Shown in pieces: positions 32,126 through 41,341 of a stretch of DNA of 47,390 bases. Source of the DNA: Rugamonas violacea (GTDB lineage Bacteria > Pseudomonadota > Gammaproteobacteria > Burkholderiales > Burkholderiaceae_D); contig NZ_JAEMNU010000048.1 of NCBI RefSeq assembly GCF_016461825.1, positions 1 to 47,390 on the forward strand, read 5' to 3'. The position numbers and the translations under genes are program-made. The first letter of the stretch is position 1, and the number at the start of each line of letters is the position of its first letter. The notes beneath the pieces were generated by a model, which was given only the letters and a program-made list of their open reading frames with translations, was not told the origin of the DNA and did not search any database.

Positions 32126-32572
32126 TCAGCGCGTTGCCTTTTCGATCATCTTGTCCTGCATGGTCGCTGGCCCGGCCTCGGCCGGCTCGGCCTTGGGCGT
32201 CCGGGGCGGCTCGATGCCGCGCGTCGCCAGCGGCTTGACCACCCGGCTGCTGGGATCGGCGGCCGTGCAATCGACGTCCGACAGCACGGTCTTGCCGTCG
32301 ATCACGCACTTGCGCAGCACGCCGGCCGGCGCCGCGCCGGCGGCGCCGGCCGTGCTAGCAGCGCTGGCGTTGACATTGGCGCCGCCGGCGCCGCCCTGCC
32401 CCGCCGTCGCTTGTTGCCGGTGTTCGAGCGTCTGCCCGCGCAGCCGCGCCAGCGCCTCGGCGAACAGATTGCGCTCCTGGCGCATCGACATCATGGCCGC
32501 CATGGCGACGGCCGCCAGCGCCGCCATCACGATCGCCACCTGGATCAGACCGATACCGCGCTGCCGTCCCAT
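32126..32572 (-). CDS. Small pilin-like membrane-anchored protein with DUF4124-like segment
   Basis: The 148-residue protein starts MGRQRGIGLIQVAIVMAALA. A short basic leader and a hydrophobic helix resemble a type IV prepilin N-terminus, but there is no canonical GFTLxE. The rest is Ala/Gly-rich with a segment CVIDGKTVLSDVDC that resembles the two-cysteine core of DUF4124 proteins, probably disulphide-forming in the periplasm. GGGAGG lies five bases before the ATG. It is 27 bp downstream of mtgA and probably in its transcript. Function is unknown. Confidence 0.75.
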   Translation of the reverse strand: MGRQRGIGLIQVAIVMAALAAVAMAAMMSMRQERNLFAEALARLRGQTLEHRQQATAGQGGAGGANVNASAASTAGAAGAAPAGVLRKCVIDGKTVLSDVDCTAADPSSRVVKPLATRGIEPPRTPKAEPAEAGPATMQDKMIEKATR

Positions 32573-32599
32573 CGCACCCTCCCTGGAGAAACTAAACCC

Positions 32600-33325
32600 T
32601 CACGGCAATTCGGCCGACCCCATGCGGCGCAGAATCACCCCGGTGCGCCGCGCCAGATAACCGGAGTCGCGGTGCTTGTCGAAGAAGCGTGGATTGGGCA
32701 GCATCACCGCCAGCTTGGCGGCCTGCGCCGCGCCCAGGTTGGCCGCGCTGACGCCGTAATAATGCCGCGCCGCCGCCTCGGCGCCGAACACGCCGGTGCC
32801 GAACTCGACCACGTTCAGATAGATCTCAAAGATACGCTCTTTGTCCATCATCGTCTCTAACATGTAGGTGATGGCCAGCTCCTGGCCCTTGCGCAGATAG
32901 CTGCGCGAACCGGACAGGAACAGGTTCTTGGCCAGCTGCTGGGTGATGGTCGAGCCGCCCGACACCACCTTGTGCTTCTTGTTATTTTTTTCATACGCTT
33001 TTTGCAGCGCCTCCCAATCCACCCCCTCGTGCTCGGAGAAGTTGGCGTCCTCCGAAGCGATGATGGCCCGCTTCAGATTGTTGGAAATGCGCGTGTAGGG
33101 CACCCACATCTGCTGGATGTTGGCGTTCGGATTTTTCTCCTGCAACACGCTCTGCTGCTCGCGCATGAAGCTGCTCATGCCCGGATCGTGCTCGACCCAC
33201 CAGCAGATATGCAGGAAGTAATACAGCTGCACGAACAACAGCAGCAGCACGGGGATGATGAAGATCCACTTCAGCCAGCCGCCGCGCCGTGGCGCCTTGC
33301 CACCGCGCGCCGCCGCCCGACTCAC
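32600..33325 (-). CDS. mtgA: Monofunctional biosynthetic peptidoglycan transglycosylase
   Basis: MtgA polymerises lipid II into glycan strands in the periplasm. The 241-residue protein has one N-terminal membrane helix (residues 19-38, [18 protein letters not shown]). The GT51 motifs are [14 protein letters not shown] (catalytic Glu92), [14 protein letters not shown] (123-136), [13 protein letters not shown] and [14 protein letters not shown]. The start is a GTG that shares bases with the aroE stop (GTGA), so aroE and mtgA are translationally coupled; upstream extension would lie inside aroE and is not conserved. Confidence 0.95.
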   Translation of the reverse strand: MSRAAARGGKAPRRGGWLKWIFIIPVLLLLFVQLYYFLHICWWVEHDPGMSSFMREQQSVLQEKNPNANIQQMWVPYTRISNNLKRAIIASEDANFSEHEGVDWEALQKAYEKNNKKHKVVSGGSTITQQLAKNLFLSGSRSYLRKGQELAITYMLETMMDKERIFEIYLNVVEFGTGVFGAEAAARHYYGVSAANLGAAQAAKLAVMLPNPRFFDKHRDSGYLARRTGVILRRMGSAELP

Positions 33326-34167
33326 AGGGCGGCCCGCATTTGCGCCAGCACGGCGGCCGTTTGCGGCCGCACGCCGCGCCAGACGGCGAAGGCCTCGGCG
33401 GCCTGCTGCACCAGCATGCCCAGGCCGTCGCGGGTCTGCGCGCCGTGGCCGGCGGCGAACCGCATGAAGACGGTCGGCTCCTTGCCATACATCATGTCCA
33501 GCGCCAGGGTGGCGGGGCCGAACACGCCGGCGGGAATCGGCGGCAGCTCGGCGCTCAGGCTGGCCGAGGTGGCGTTGACGACGATGTCGAACCGGCCCTC
33601 GATGTCGGCGAAACCGCAGGCCGACACCACGCCGGCGCCGCCCAGCGCGGCGAACTGCTGCACCAGCGCCTCGGCCGTGGCCACGGTGCGGTTGGCGATC
33701 AGCAGCTTGGCCGGGCAATGTTCCAGGATCGGCAGCACGACGCCGCGCGCCGCGCCGCCGGCGCCCAGCAGCAGCACGCGCTTGCCGGCGATGGCCACGC
33801 CGGCGTTGTCGACGATGTCGGCCACCAGCCCGGCGCCGTCGGTGTTGTCGCCGATGATGCCGTCGGCCGTGAAGTGCAGGGTGTTGACCGCGCCGGCCGC
33901 CTGCGCCCGCATGGTCAGCGCCTGCGCCACCTTGCAGGCCTCCAGCTTGAACGGCACGGTGACGTTGGCGCCCTTGCCGCCCTCGGCCATGAAGCGGCGC
34001 ACGGCGCTGAAGAAGCCGTCGAGCGGCGCCAGGCGTTTGTCGTACACCAGTTGCTGGCCGGTCTGGGCCGCGAAGGCGGCGTGGATGTCGGGTGATTTGC
34101 TATGCGCGATCGGGTTGCCGAACACGCAGTAGCGATCGATCCGGTCGAGGGGGTCCAGCTGGTCCAT
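33322..34167 (-). CDS. aroE: Shikimate dehydrogenase
   Basis: AroE reduces 3-dehydroshikimate to shikimate with NADPH. The 281-residue protein has the shikimate site [13 protein letters not shown], catalytic Lys74 in [10 protein letters not shown] and Asp110 in GDNTDGAG. The cofactor loop is [11 protein letters not shown], followed by ANRT, which marks NADP preference. The ATG overlaps the tonB-like stop by one base (TAATG) and its stop overlaps the mtgA start. Confidence 0.97.
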   Translation of the reverse strand: MDQLDPLDRIDRYCVFGNPIAHSKSPDIHAAFAAQTGQQLVYDKRLAPLDGFFSAVRRFMAEGGKGANVTVPFKLEACKVAQALTMRAQAAGAVNTLHFTADGIIGDNTDGAGLVADIVDNAGVAIAGKRVLLLGAGGAARGVVLPILEHCPAKLLIANRTVATAEALVQQFAALGGAGVVSACGFADIEGRFDIVVNATSASLSAELPPIPAGVFGPATLALDMMYGKEPTVFMRFAAGHGAQTRDGLGMLVQQAAEAFAVWRGVRPQTAAVLAQMRAAL

Positions 34168-35054
34168 TAATGTCCTCCGCCGTTCATGTCGGCCTGCAGC
34201 CGGTCTTCACGGGTGAATTTGAATGTGGTGATGATGACCCACAGGTCATCCTTTTCGTTCGACAGCATGTTCGGCGGGAACTTGCCGAACGGCGCCGAGC
34301 GGCGCACGATGTTCAACGCCGCCGCGTCGAGCGCGGCGTTGCCCGAGCTGCGGTCGATCTTGGCGCCGCCGTCGCGCTGGTAGATGGTGCCATCCTGGAA
34401 CACCGGGATCGAGATCACCAGTTGGCCGTACAGCTTGCGGCCGTTCTGCTGCGGGAAGTTGAGCGTGCCGACGTCCTCGATGCGCTTTTGCATCGTCTTG
34501 TAATAGATCGCATAGCCGACCCCGCGCGTGCTCGGCGTGACGAAGGTCTTCTTCGGCCGCTTGTTCTGGTCCTCGATGGTCTCGCTGATCTCGGCGCTCA
34601 TGCGGGCGATGGCCTTGCTGCTCTCCAGCAGGTCGGCGCCGTTCGGCGTCGGGTCGGGCAGGCTCTTCTCGGTCAGCGGCGCGGCGGCGAAGGCGGTGGG
34701 CTTGCCGGTCTGGGTCAGCAGCTCGCTCTGCTTTTGCTCCAGCTCGCTGATGCGCCGCTTGGCCGCCTTCACGCTGTCGCCCGTTTCGACCTTGCGCATG
34801 TCCGGCAGCGGCGACTTGCTGCGGCCGCTGTCGACCGTGCCGCCGCCGTCCAGATTGGCCTGGGCCAGGGCGTCGGCCTTCAAGGGCGCCTTGTGGTGCT
34901 TGGCGTTGACCAGGATCACTTCGAGGCCGGGATCGGTGGGCTGCAGCCGGAACGTCGTCGGGGCGACAAAATGCACCGCCAGCAAGGCCCCATGGACCAG
35001 CAGGGAAATGCCGATGGCGGTGTAGAGGAAGCGGTTTTCTTGGAAGGACTTCAC
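34167..35054 (-). CDS. TonB-family energy transducer protein
   Basis: The roughly 295-residue protein has an N-terminal membrane anchor ([21 protein letters not shown]), a variable periplasmic stretch with a coiled-coil-like [15 protein letters not shown] segment, and a C-terminal TonB domain ([35 protein letters not shown]). No ExbB/ExbD genes are adjacent. The start is taken as the GTG at 35052-35054 (reading KSFQENRF), without a strong ribosome site; no in-frame ATG fits. It is an orphan TonB whose partner receptor is unknown. Its gene runs directly into aroE. Confidence 0.85.
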   Translation of the reverse strand: MKSFQENRFLYTAIGISLLVHGALLAVHFVAPTTFRLQPTDPGLEVILVNAKHHKAPLKADALAQANLDGGGTVDSGRSKSPLPDMRKVETGDSVKAAKRRISELEQKQSELLTQTGKPTAFAAAPLTEKSLPDPTPNGADLLESSKAIARMSAEISETIEDQNKRPKKTFVTPSTRGVGYAIYYKTMQKRIEDVGTLNFPQQNGRKLYGQLVISIPVFQDGTIYQRDGGAKIDRSSGNAALDAAALNIVRRSAPFGKFPPNMLSNEKDDLWVIITTFKFTREDRLQADMNGGGH

Positions 35055-35161
35055 GCGGTGCCGGGCGGATGGTTGGATCGAAAGATGGGCTGATTCTACG
35101 TCATGGCACCGGGCGGCTGCGATATATTTTTGGCCGCGCTCAAGGTGCCGGGGTGGCGGCG

Positions 35162-35227
35162 AAACCCAGCGGCGCAGAGCTGGGGTCGGACCCGCCGGGT
35201 CCGACCCCGGTTTCCGCCCTTGGGTTT
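35162..35227. repeat. Palindromic intergenic element, copy C
   Basis: The core 35182-35208 is an inverted repeat of GGGGTCGGACCC around a three-base centre. The left arm AAACCCAGCGGC (35162-35173) is identical to that of copy B, and the right arm GCCCTTGGGTTT pairs with it imperfectly. It lies in the 244-bp gap between the RNB ribonuclease gene and the tonB-like gene, both on the minus strand, where it could reduce readthrough or protect the upstream mRNA. Confidence 0.85.
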
Positions 35228-35298
35228 GGTCGGCGCCACAGATGGAGCAACGGCGGACCTTGCGGCCCGCCGTCTTATAAAAAAACAATGCTATCGGC

Positions 35299-37380
35299 TT
35301 AGTCGGCCGGCGGCGCGGCGGCGGCCGCCTCGCCATCGGCCTCGACCACTTCGAGCTCGACGTCGGCGGCGCCCTCGACCTTGGCGGCCTCGGCCTCGGC
35401 GTCGGCCTCGGCTGCCGGCGCGCCGTCGGCGCCATCCTCGTCCTCGTAGTCCAGCTCGGCGTCGGCGGCCACCGTGGCGGCCACCGGAATCTCCAGCAGG
35501 CGGGCCTCGATCGACAGGTCGACCTCGTCCCAGCGCAGGATGTCGAGCTTGACCTGGGCGCCGCGCGCCACCTGCGGCATGCCCGGCAGCTTGATGATCA
35601 GCGGAATGTCCACCAGGCGCAACACCTCATCCTTCAGCACCACGGCCTCGACCTGGCGCGCCTCCTGCTGGCCCAGCCAGCGCAGGCACCAGTAGCGTTC
35701 CATGTTCGACTGGAAGTCGCCATAGGCGGCGTAGGCGGCGTCGAAGGCCGAGACGATGGCGAACAGGTTGGCGTCCTTCGGCTTGAACGGCGCCACCAGC
35801 GGCGCGGTCACGCCGTGCTCGGCGCAGGCCAGGATCTGCCACTGGTTGACCAGGTCGGTGTAGCGGCGCAAGGGCGAGGTGCTCCAGGCGTACTGGTCGA
35901 CGCCCAAGCCCTGGTGCGGCGCGGCATGGGTGACCATGCGCACCTGCATCTTGGCGGCCCAGCCGCCGCTGCCGCCGCCCTGGGCGCGGTAGATGCCGGG
36001 CACGCCGTGCTCGTGCATGAGCTTGCCCCAGCTGCTGTTGGCGAAGATCATCAGCTCGGCGACGATCTTGTCGAGCGGCGCGCCGCGCTTGCGGCGGCTG
36101 ACGGTGACCACGTCGTCCTCGACGTAGAAGTTGAAATCGACCCGGTTGTTCTGCTCCGGCTTCAGGCCGAAGCCCTCGCGCTTGGCCATGCGGCCCTGTT
36201 CGAGCTGCTGGGCCCATTGCCACAGCAACGCCAGCTCGGCCTTGTGGGCGTACTCGCCGGCGCCGCTGGCCAGGGTTTCCTCGTTGACCAGCTCGTCGAG
36301 GTCGTTGTGGCGCAGGTTGCTGGCGATCGGCACCAGCTCGGCGCGCGTCTCGGTCTTGAGCACGCTCCAGTCGGCCGGGTCCAAGGTGGCGTACAGCGAC
36401 AGCGCCGGGCAGGTCTTGCCCTCGGCCAGGGTGAAGGCGTTGACGATGGCGTCCGGCAGCATGGTGATCTTGTCGCCCGGCATATACACGGTGGACATGC
36501 GGCCGCGCGCCATCTTGTCGACCACGTCGTCGGGCTTGATGCCCAGCGCCGGCGCGGCGATGTGGATGCCGACCTTGACCTTGCCGTCGGCCAGGTGGGT
36601 GATCGAGAAGGCGTCGTCGATCTCGGTGGTGGTCACGTCGTCGATCGAGAACGCTTGCACCTCGGCCAGCGGCAGCTTGCCCGGCGCCTGCGGCACGGGC
36701 ACGTCGGGGAAGCCGGCGCCACGCGGGAAGTTCTCGAAGAGGAACTTGGACATGTGCAAGTCCTTCGGCGAGGCGATGCCGCCGGTGGCCAGCATCAGCC
36801 GCTGCGGACTGCTGTGCAGCTCGTTGCAGGCCGCTTCCATCGCCTTGTATTCGATGGAGTTCTTGTCCGGCTTGAACAGCAGTTGCAGCACGATGTTCTG
36901 CATCGACTCGGGCAATTTATTGGCCTTCAACTGCTCGACATAGCCGGCCTGGATCAGCGCCTGCTGCTGCTTCTTCTCAATGCCGGCCTGGGCCGCGCGC
37001 AAGGATTGTTCCGGCGCCGCCTTGTAGCGGCCCCGGCCTTTTTTGTAGAAGTAGATCGGCGCCGTGTGCAGGCTGAGGATCAGGCCGGCCGCCTCGAAGG
37101 GCAGCGGGGCGTGGCCGAAGTACTCGACGCCCAGCTCGGCGAAGCCGAACTCCTCCTCGCCGGCCACTTCCCACAGGAAGTCCAGGTCGATCTCGGCGGC
37201 CACTTTCCTGGCCTGCTCGTGCAGCTCGGCCGGCGCCGGTTTTTCGTACTGCAGCAGCACGTCCTTGACCTTGACCTTGGTGCGCTTGCCGCTGGCCATC
37301 TCCACCTGATAGGCCTCGCCCGCTTGGGAGAGCACGGTGCCGACCTTGAAATCGCCGGATTCTTCAAAAAATAGGTTCAT
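35299..37380 (-). CDS. RNB-domain (RNase II family) exoribonuclease
   Basis: This is a predicted 3'-5' processive exoribonuclease of 693 residues. The RNB catalytic loop near residue 245 reads FSIDDVTTTEIDDAF. Compared with the RNase II pattern, three of four metal aspartates are kept and one is Glu. Later blocks are NFYVEDDVVTVSRRKRG and WSTSPLRRYTDLVNQWQIL, the RNB C-terminal signature. The N-terminus is OB-like (KVGTVLSQAGEAYQVEM). The last 70 residues are acidic, Ala/Glu-rich and low-complexity. The ATG overlaps the ubiC stop by 4 bp. This variant subgroup may differ from classical Rnb/Rnr, so no symbol is assigned. Confidence 0.9.
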   Translation of the reverse strand: MNLFFEESGDFKVGTVLSQAGEAYQVEMASGKRTKVKVKDVLLQYEKPAPAELHEQARKVAAEIDLDFLWEVAGEEEFGFAELGVEYFGHAPLPFEAAGLILSLHTAPIYFYKKGRGRYKAAPEQSLRAAQAGIEKKQQQALIQAGYVEQLKANKLPESMQNIVLQLLFKPDKNSIEYKAMEAACNELHSSPQRLMLATGGIASPKDLHMSKFLFENFPRGAGFPDVPVPQAPGKLPLAEVQAFSIDDVTTTEIDDAFSITHLADGKVKVGIHIAAPALGIKPDDVVDKMARGRMSTVYMPGDKITMLPDAIVNAFTLAEGKTCPALSLYATLDPADWSVLKTETRAELVPIASNLRHNDLDELVNEETLASGAGEYAHKAELALLWQWAQQLEQGRMAKREGFGLKPEQNNRVDFNFYVEDDVVTVSRRKRGAPLDKIVAELMIFANSSWGKLMHEHGVPGIYRAQGGGSGGWAAKMQVRMVTHAAPHQGLGVDQYAWSTSPLRRYTDLVNQWQILACAEHGVTAPLVAPFKPKDANLFAIVSAFDAAYAAYGDFQSNMERYWCLRWLGQQEARQVEAVVLKDEVLRLVDIPLIIKLPGMPQVARGAQVKLDILRWDEVDLSIEARLLEIPVAATVAADAELDYEDEDGADGAPAAEADAEAEAAKVEGAADVELEVVEADGEAAAAAPPAD

Positions 37381-38006
37381 TGCTCGTTTCGATTCATTAT
37401 TGTTGTGTTGTTCTGCGGTACCAGGTCGAGCACGCTCGGCAGGAAGACCTCGGTAACCAGCAGCAATCCTTGGTGGCGCCGATACAAACAGCGCCGGGCA
37501 TACAGTATCTGTTCGGGCGGCAGCGGCCGGCCGGCGCCGTTCAAGCCGCCCAGCGCCAGCCTGGCCCGCTCGCTGAGCGGGTGGCCGGCGCGCAGGCGGG
37601 CGAACTCCAATTCGCCGCGCCGCACCAGCGGGTCGCCGAACAGCGTCGAGCCGAGCGAACGCTCGCCCAGCGCGCTGAACAGCGGCCAGTCGCTGGCCGT
37701 GGCCGCCAGCGGCACCGCCGTGTGGGCGTACACCACCGGCGTATTATCACACCGCAGCAGCACTTCGCGTTCCCACACCCGGCCGGCGCGCGGCAAACCG
37801 ATCGCCGCCGCCTCGTCGCTCAGGCAGCGGCCGCTGCGCTGGCGCAGGCGCTGGATGCGGAACGCCTGGCTGTGCGCCTTCAATTTGGCCGTCAGCGAGG
37901 CGCCGGTGGTGAGCCAGTGGCGCAGCGCGGCCGGCGCGTTGACGCCGCCCACATGTTCGATCCAACGTGCCTGGCGCAGCGACGCGGGCCGTGCCGGCGC
38001 CGTCAC
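37377..38006 (-). CDS. ubiC: Chorismate pyruvate-lyase
   Basis: UbiC splits chorismate to 4-hydroxybenzoate, the first committed step of ubiquinone synthesis. The 209-residue protein shows the N-terminal RHWLTTGASLTAKLK motif, VWEREVLLRCDNTPVVYAHT, the LGSTLFGDPLVRR segment and a C-terminal ARRCLYRRHQGLLLVTEVFL strand that closes the active site. The start is a GTG sharing bases with the upstream esterase stop (GTGA), and the stop overlaps the RNB gene start (ATGA). Both junctions point to tight coupling. Confidence 0.92.
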   Translation of the reverse strand: MTAPARPASLRQARWIEHVGGVNAPAALRHWLTTGASLTAKLKAHSQAFRIQRLRQRSGRCLSDEAAAIGLPRAGRVWEREVLLRCDNTPVVYAHTAVPLAATASDWPLFSALGERSLGSTLFGDPLVRRGELEFARLRAGHPLSERARLALGGLNGAGRPLPPEQILYARRCLYRRHQGLLLVTEVFLPSVLDLVPQNNTTIMNRNEQ

Positions 38007-38581
38007 CGCTGCGCCCCGACACCGCAGAAGGCCAGCACCGGCGGCAGATAATCGGCGAACTCGGCGATGCCGTGGTCGCTGCCCTCGATGAGCTGCTGCC
38101 GCGCGCCCGCATAGTGCGCCAGCATATCGCGATAGTCCAGCACTTCGTCGCCGGTGGCGGCGAGCAGGAAATAACGCCCGGGCCGGCTGATGCGTTCGAC
38201 CGCCAGCGCGTCCAGCTCGGCCAGATACTCATGCTTGAACTCGAACGGCTCGTCGGAGTGGAACTGGGTGCCGACGCCGACATGCTGGTCGAGGTTGCGC
38301 AGCGGCGTCACCGCCGGGTTCAGCAGCACGGCGCGGCAGCCGAGGCGCTCGGCCAGCCAGGTGGCGTAGTAGCCGCCCAGCGAGGAGCCGACCACGCTGA
38401 GGCGCTCGGCCGGCACGCCGTCGACCAGTCGCAGCGCCAACGCCATCGCCGCCGCCGGCGAGGCCGGCAGTTGCGGGCAGACGAAGTCGGCCGCCAGGCC
38501 CAGCTCGGCCATGCGGGCGCCGACCAGGCGCGCCTTCATCGAGCTGGGCGAGGAGCGGAAACCGTGCAGGTACAGGATCAT
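38003..38581 (-). CDS. yqiA: YqiA-type alpha/beta-hydrolase esterase
   Basis: This is a small 192-residue serine hydrolase. ILYLHGFRSSPSS is the oxyanion start, the nucleophile is Ser67 in VVGSSLGGYYA, and the acid and base are probably Asp in ATGDEVLDY and His in EGSDHGIAEF. The family has carboxylesterase activity on short acyl esters; its physiological substrate is not known. The gene overlaps both mpl (ATGA) and ubiC (GTGA). Confidence 0.9.
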   Translation of the reverse strand: MILYLHGFRSSPSSMKARLVGARMAELGLAADFVCPQLPASPAAAMALALRLVDGVPAERLSVVGSSLGGYYATWLAERLGCRAVLLNPAVTPLRNLDQHVGVGTQFHSDEPFEFKHEYLAELDALAVERISRPGRYFLLAATGDEVLDYRDMLAHYAGARQQLIEGSDHGIAEFADYLPPVLAFCGVGAQR

Positions 38582-39960
38582 TTTGCCAGCGCCTCAAGGA
38601 TCTTCTGGTGCACGCCGCCGAAGCCGCCGTTGCTCATCACCACGATCTGGTCGCCCGGCCGGGCGGCGGCGGCGATCGCCGCCACCAGCGCGTCGAGCTG
38701 CTCGTAGGCGCCGGCCTTGGCGCCCAGCGGCGCCAGCGCGTCGGCCAGGCTCCAGCCCAGCGCCTCGCGGCTGCCGAAGCCGAACACCAGGTCGGCCTCG
38801 GCCAGGCTGCCCGGCAAGGCATCCTTCATCGCGCCCAGCTTCATGGTGTTGGAGCGCGGCTCCAGCACGGCCAGGATGCGGCTCGCCGCGCCGACCTTCT
38901 GGCGCAGGCCGCCGACGGTGGTGGCGATGGCGGTCGGGTGGTGGGCGAAGTCGTCGAACACGCTGATGTTGTCGACCACGCCGCGCAGCTCCATGCGCCG
39001 CTTGACGTTCTCGAAGCGGGCCAGCGACTGCGCCGCCTGGGCGATCGGCACGCCGACGTGGCGCGCCGCCGCGATGGCGGCCAGCGCGTTGGCGCGGTTG
39101 TGCCTGCCGGTCAACTGCCACTCGACGCGGCCCGCCGTCTCGCCGCGGAACACCACGTCGAAGCTGCCGTCGGCGTGCTCCTTGAGGGTCCAGTCGGCGC
39201 CGGCGCCGTGGCCGAAGCCCTCGTGCTCGCTCCAGCAGCCGCGCCCGATGACGCGCCGCAACGACGCCTCGTCGGCGTTGACCACCAGCCGGCCGATGCC
39301 GGGCACGGTGCGCACCAGGTGGTGGAACTGGGTTTCGATGGCGGCCAGGTCGGGGAAGATGTCGGCGTGGTCGTATTCCAGGTTGTTCAGCACGGCCGTC
39401 TTGGCATGGTAGTGGACGAACTTGCTGCGCTTGTCGAAGAAGGCGGTGTCGTACTCGTCGGCCTCGATGACGAAGAAGGCCGACTCGGCGCTCTTGCCGT
39501 CGGCGTGGCCGGACAGGCGCGCCGAAACGCCGAAGTTCATCGGCACGCCGCCGATCAGGAAGCCCGGCGCGTAGCCGGCGTCTTCCAGGATCCAGGCCAG
39601 CATCGCCGAGGTGGTGGTCTTGCCGTGGGTGCCGGCGACGGCCAGCACCCATTTGTCGCGTAATATATGTTCGCCCATCCACTGCGGCCCGGACACATAG
39701 GGCAGGCTGCGGTTGAGGATGGCCTCGACCAGTGGATTGCCGCGCGAAACAACGTTGCCAATCACATAAAGGTCGGGCTTGAGTTCGATCTGTTCGGGGC
39801 CGAAGCCCTGGATCAGTTCGATGCCCTGGGCTTCCAGTTGGGTGCTCATCGGCGGATAAACGTTGCTGTCGCAGCCGGTGACGCGGTGGCCGGCCTCTTT
39901 CGCCAGTACGGCCAGGCCGCCCATGAAGGTGCCGCAGATGCCGAGTATATGAATATGCAT
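38578..39960 (-). CDS. mpl: UDP-N-acetylmuramate:L-Ala-gamma-D-Glu-meso-DAP ligase
   Basis: Mpl joins recycled murein tripeptide to UDP-MurNAc, feeding salvaged peptidoglycan back to synthesis. The 460-residue protein begins HIHILGICGTFMGGLA, the Mpl/MurC Rossmann start. It has the ATP loop AGTHGKTTTSAML, IEADEYDTAFFDKRSKF, typical of Mpl rather than MurC, and VFDDFAHHPTAI. It is the first gene of the compact minus-strand run and overlaps yqiA by 4 bp. Its promoter lies in the 73 bp shared with the divergent gene at 40034. Confidence 0.95.
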   Translation of the reverse strand: MHIHILGICGTFMGGLAVLAKEAGHRVTGCDSNVYPPMSTQLEAQGIELIQGFGPEQIELKPDLYVIGNVVSRGNPLVEAILNRSLPYVSGPQWMGEHILRDKWVLAVAGTHGKTTTSAMLAWILEDAGYAPGFLIGGVPMNFGVSARLSGHADGKSAESAFFVIEADEYDTAFFDKRSKFVHYHAKTAVLNNLEYDHADIFPDLAAIETQFHHLVRTVPGIGRLVVNADEASLRRVIGRGCWSEHEGFGHGAGADWTLKEHADGSFDVVFRGETAGRVEWQLTGRHNRANALAAIAAARHVGVPIAQAAQSLARFENVKRRMELRGVVDNISVFDDFAHHPTAIATTVGGLRQKVGAASRILAVLEPRSNTMKLGAMKDALPGSLAEADLVFGFGSREALGWSLADALAPLGAKAGAYEQLDALVAAIAAAARPGDQIVVMSNGGFGGVHQKILEALAK

Positions 39961-40033
39961 GTTATGAGTTGCGTTGGGCGAATGGTCAAGTATGGGATTT
40001 TACCCGACGCAGTGACTTTTACCGGTTGAGAGT

Positions 40034-40714
40034 ATGATCTCGTCCATGATGCCCAAGCCCCACGAGGATGCCCAGCTGTTGCGCGCCGAGATCGCCGCCG
40101 CCGCCGCGCGCCTGATCGCCCAGGACGGCGCCGACTACAGCAGCGCCAAACGCAAGGCGGCGCGGCAGATCCTCGGCGAGGCCCAGGCGGGCGCCAACGT
40201 GCTGCCCGACAATGCCCAGATCGAGGCCGAGCTGCGCCTCTACCAAGCCTTGTTCAAGGCCGACAGCCAGCCGGCCCGCCTGTTCCGCCTGCGCACCATG
40301 GCGCTGCAGGTGATGGAATCGCTGGCCCCGTTCCAGCCCTTCCTGACCGGCGCCGTGCTGAACGGCACGGCCGGGCCGCACGACGACATCCACCTGCAGC
40401 TGTTCGCCGACAGCGCCAAGGAGGTCGAGATCTTCCTGCTCAACCGCAACGTCAGCATCGACATCAGCGAGACGCCACACTTCAAGGGCGGCCGCCACGA
40501 TCCGGTCGAGACGGTCAGCTTCCTGTGGCACAAGGAGGGCGTGCACGCCGCCCTGTACGATCTCGACGACCTGCGCGGCGCGCTCAAGCCGCGCAACGAC
40601 GGCAAGACCATCCGCAGCGACATCGCCGGCCTGCGCGCCCTCTTAGTTAGTAGCAGCGCCGGGCAGGCCGGCCCGGCGGCACCATTCGACTCCACCAACC
40701 AACCACCACCATGA
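40034..40714 (+). CDS. Conserved-looking hypothetical protein, possibly nucleotidyltransferase-like
   Basis: The 226-residue soluble protein is Ala-rich at the N-terminus. A central block (GAVLNGTAGPHDDIHLQLF, then EVEIFLLNRNVSIDI) superficially resembles the GS-x-D-x-D core of nucleotidyltransferase folds, and the C-terminus ends in a Ser/Pro-rich tail. I do not recognise a named family, so no function is assigned. Starts are possible at 40034, 40046 and 40049; the first has GAGAG close upstream. Its stop overlaps the start of the TlpA-like gene (ATGA), so the two are coupled. Confidence 0.75.
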   Translation: MISSMMPKPHEDAQLLRAEIAAAAARLIAQDGADYSSAKRKAARQILGEAQAGANVLPDNAQIEAELRLYQALFKADSQPARLFRLRTMALQVMESLAPFQPFLTGAVLNGTAGPHDDIHLQLFADSAKEVEIFLLNRNVSIDISETPHFKGGRHDPVETVSFLWHKEGVHAALYDLDDLRGALKPRNDGKTIRSDIAGLRALLVSSSAGQAGPAAPFDSTNQPPP

Positions 40715-41256
40715 CCAAAAAGAACCTGATCGCCTACACCGTCATCGCCCTGATGTTCGGCGCCATGGGCGCCTATGTCGCCACCCAGCATAAACAAGCG
40801 GCGCCGATCACCAACACCATCGCGCCCGGCGTCACCGGTCCGGTCGACGCACTATATAAGCAGTCGCTGCCCGACGCCGCCGGCACCACCCAGGCGCTGG
40901 CCCGCTTCAAGGGCAAGGCCCTGCTGGTCAACTTCTGGGCGCCGTGGTGCGGCCCGTGCGTGCAGGAGATGCCGGAACTGTCCGCGCTGCAGGCCGAGGG
41001 CGTCGGCAAGAACGTGCAAATCATTGGCATCGGTATCGATACGCCGTCGAACATCGCCGAATTCGCCGGAAAATTCAAGATCGCCTACCCGGTTTACGTG
41101 GCCGGCATGGGTGGCACCGACCTGTCGCGCCAATTCGGCAATGCCGCCGGCGGATTGCCATACACGGTATTGATCGGAGCCGATGGACAAGTCAAGAAGA
41201 CTTATCTAGGGCGCCTGAAGTTTGACCAGCTGCGTGCGGACTTGGCAACACTATAA
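40711..41256 (+). CDS. TlpA/ResA-like membrane-anchored thioredoxin
   Basis: The 181-residue protein has one N-terminal signal anchor (LIAYTVIALMFGAMGAYVAT) and a periplasmic thioredoxin domain with active site NFWAPWCGPCVQEMP (Cys80, Cys83) and the cis-Pro loop GGLPYTVLI. It belongs to the TlpA-like disulphide reductase group. The client is unknown: cytochrome c maturation and general envelope reduction are both possible, and no cytochrome genes are near. It is translationally coupled to the upstream hypothetical gene. Confidence 0.93.
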   Translation: MTKKNLIAYTVIALMFGAMGAYVATQHKQAAPITNTIAPGVTGPVDALYKQSLPDAAGTTQALARFKGKALLVNFWAPWCGPCVQEMPELSALQAEGVGKNVQIIGIGIDTPSNIAEFAGKFKIAYPVYVAGMGGTDLSRQFGNAAGGLPYTVLIGADGQVKKTYLGRLKFDQLRADLATL

Positions 41257-41341
41257 ATAGTTTTGCAAGATATTTTTGTCTTGCCAAGGCCGCCTGTTGG
41301 CGGCAAAATGCGGAACTTTCGCGGAAAACGGTCTCGACTAC

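Noticed and set aside
41265..41305. Small hairpins between the TlpA-like gene and aroQ
   Set aside because: Stems of about six bases with loose loops; too weak to call a terminator without supporting data.
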